In this document: positions 5,953-6,232 of the stretch, one piece after another
How positions within the stretch are numbered: position 1 is the stretch's first letter
How the letters are laid out: every line of letters starts with the position of its first letter
Assembly (NCBI GenBank): GCA_029258495.1
Contig: JARHYV010000083.1
Location: 1 to 6,232 of the forward strand
Source: Faecousia sp.
GTDB taxonomy: Bacteria > Bacillota > Clostridia > Oscillospirales > Oscillospiraceae
Length of the DNA stretch: 6,232 bases
Direction of reading: 5' to 3'
Made by a program: the position numbers and the translations under genes
Notes under the pieces: model-generated
Databases searched by the model: none
Told to the model about the DNA's origin: nothing
What the model saw: only the letters and a program-made list of their open reading frames with translations

Positions 5953-6232
5953 TCATCGGGATCACCGGCGGCACCGGCTGCGGCAAGACGACCCTGCTTG
6001 GGGAGATCGCCGAGCGAGGCGGTCTGATCCTGGACTGTGACCGCATCTACCATGAGCTGCTGCGTTCGGATGAGGGGATGCTCTCGCAGATCGCGCAGAG
6101 ATTTCCGGCGGCGGTGGAAAACGGAGTTCTGGATCGGAAAACCCTTGGAGAGCAAGTGTTTTCCGACGAACAGGCGCTGCTTGATCTGAATGCCATCACC
6201 CACAGGGCGGTGAAGGCGGAGGTGCAGCGGCG
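5949..6232 (+). CDS. coaE: Dephospho-CoA kinase, N-terminal part (3' end outside window)
   Basis: The first 94 codons of the kinase that phosphorylates the 3'-hydroxyl of dephospho-CoA, the last step of coenzyme A synthesis. The sequence begins MIIGITGGTGCGKTT: G7, G12, K13 and T14 form the Walker A P-loop. LDCD at residues 28-31 corresponds to the conserved xDAD segment, with cysteine in place of the usual alanine. VLDRKTLGEQVFSD and LNAITHRAVKAEVQRR are the typical CoaE core segments (LDRxxLxxxVF and LNxITHPxI). The gene is open to the window edge; about half of the normal ~200 aa is present. Its ATG overlaps the TGA of the Sua5-type gene. An unrelated P-loop kinase is unlikely because of the LNAITH motif. 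Confidence 0.93.
   Translation, partial: MIIGITGGTGCGKTTLLGEIAERGGLILDCDRIYHELLRSDEGMLSQIAQRFPAAVENGVLDRKTLGEQVFSDEQALLDLNAITHRAVKAEVQR

Overview
This window is an ordinary chromosomal housekeeping segment, most likely from a Firmicute of class Clostridia, close to the Ruminococcus/Oscillospiraceae group. That placement is inferred from moderately GC-rich codon use, AGGAGG-type ribosome binding sites, the style of the protein sequences (release factor 1 with PET and GMRNERIRTYNFPQ, a coaE beginning MIIGITGGTGCGKTT) and the presence of a ParB-like N-terminal protein that I recall from that group. No database search was possible.

Left half, minus strand. At the left edge is the N-terminal 201 codons of a ParB-fold-like protein (1-605), with its own sigma-A-type promoter and a short palindrome over the -10 box. 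To its right is an intrinsic terminator (about 685-712) that closes a minus-strand unit. Read 5' to 3', that unit is a secreted polysaccharide deacetylase (2199-2885), a diacylglycerol-kinase-family lipid kinase (1183-2082) and a MutT-like NUDIX hydrolase (719-1189). The kinase and NUDIX genes overlap by 7 nt. They are driven by a strong promoter (TTGTCA-16-TATAAT), which is flanked by a perfect 10-bp inverted repeat and is the least explained non-coding structure in the window.

Right half, plus strand. A divergent promoter (TTGACG-17-TATGAT) starts a run of four co-directional genes: rlmA (23S rRNA guanine-N1 methyltransferase, 2966-3766), prfA (release factor 1, 3827-4888), a Sua5/TsaC-type threonylcarbamoyl-AMP synthase (4918-5952) and the start of coaE (dephospho-CoA kinase, 5949 to the window edge). 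The gaps are short (60 and 29 nt) or an overlap (4 nt), with no terminator between genes, so one transcript is likely. The first three act in translation (rRNA modification, termination, tRNA t6A synthesis); coaE makes coenzyme A.

No mobile element, CRISPR array, tRNA or rRNA was seen, and no stretch over 300 bases lacks a gene. I found no convincing new biological system. The best candidates for a second look are the ParB-like protein cut by the left edge and the inverted repeats at the two minus-strand promoters. The very long antisense reading frames across the right half are explained by codon bias and are not called.
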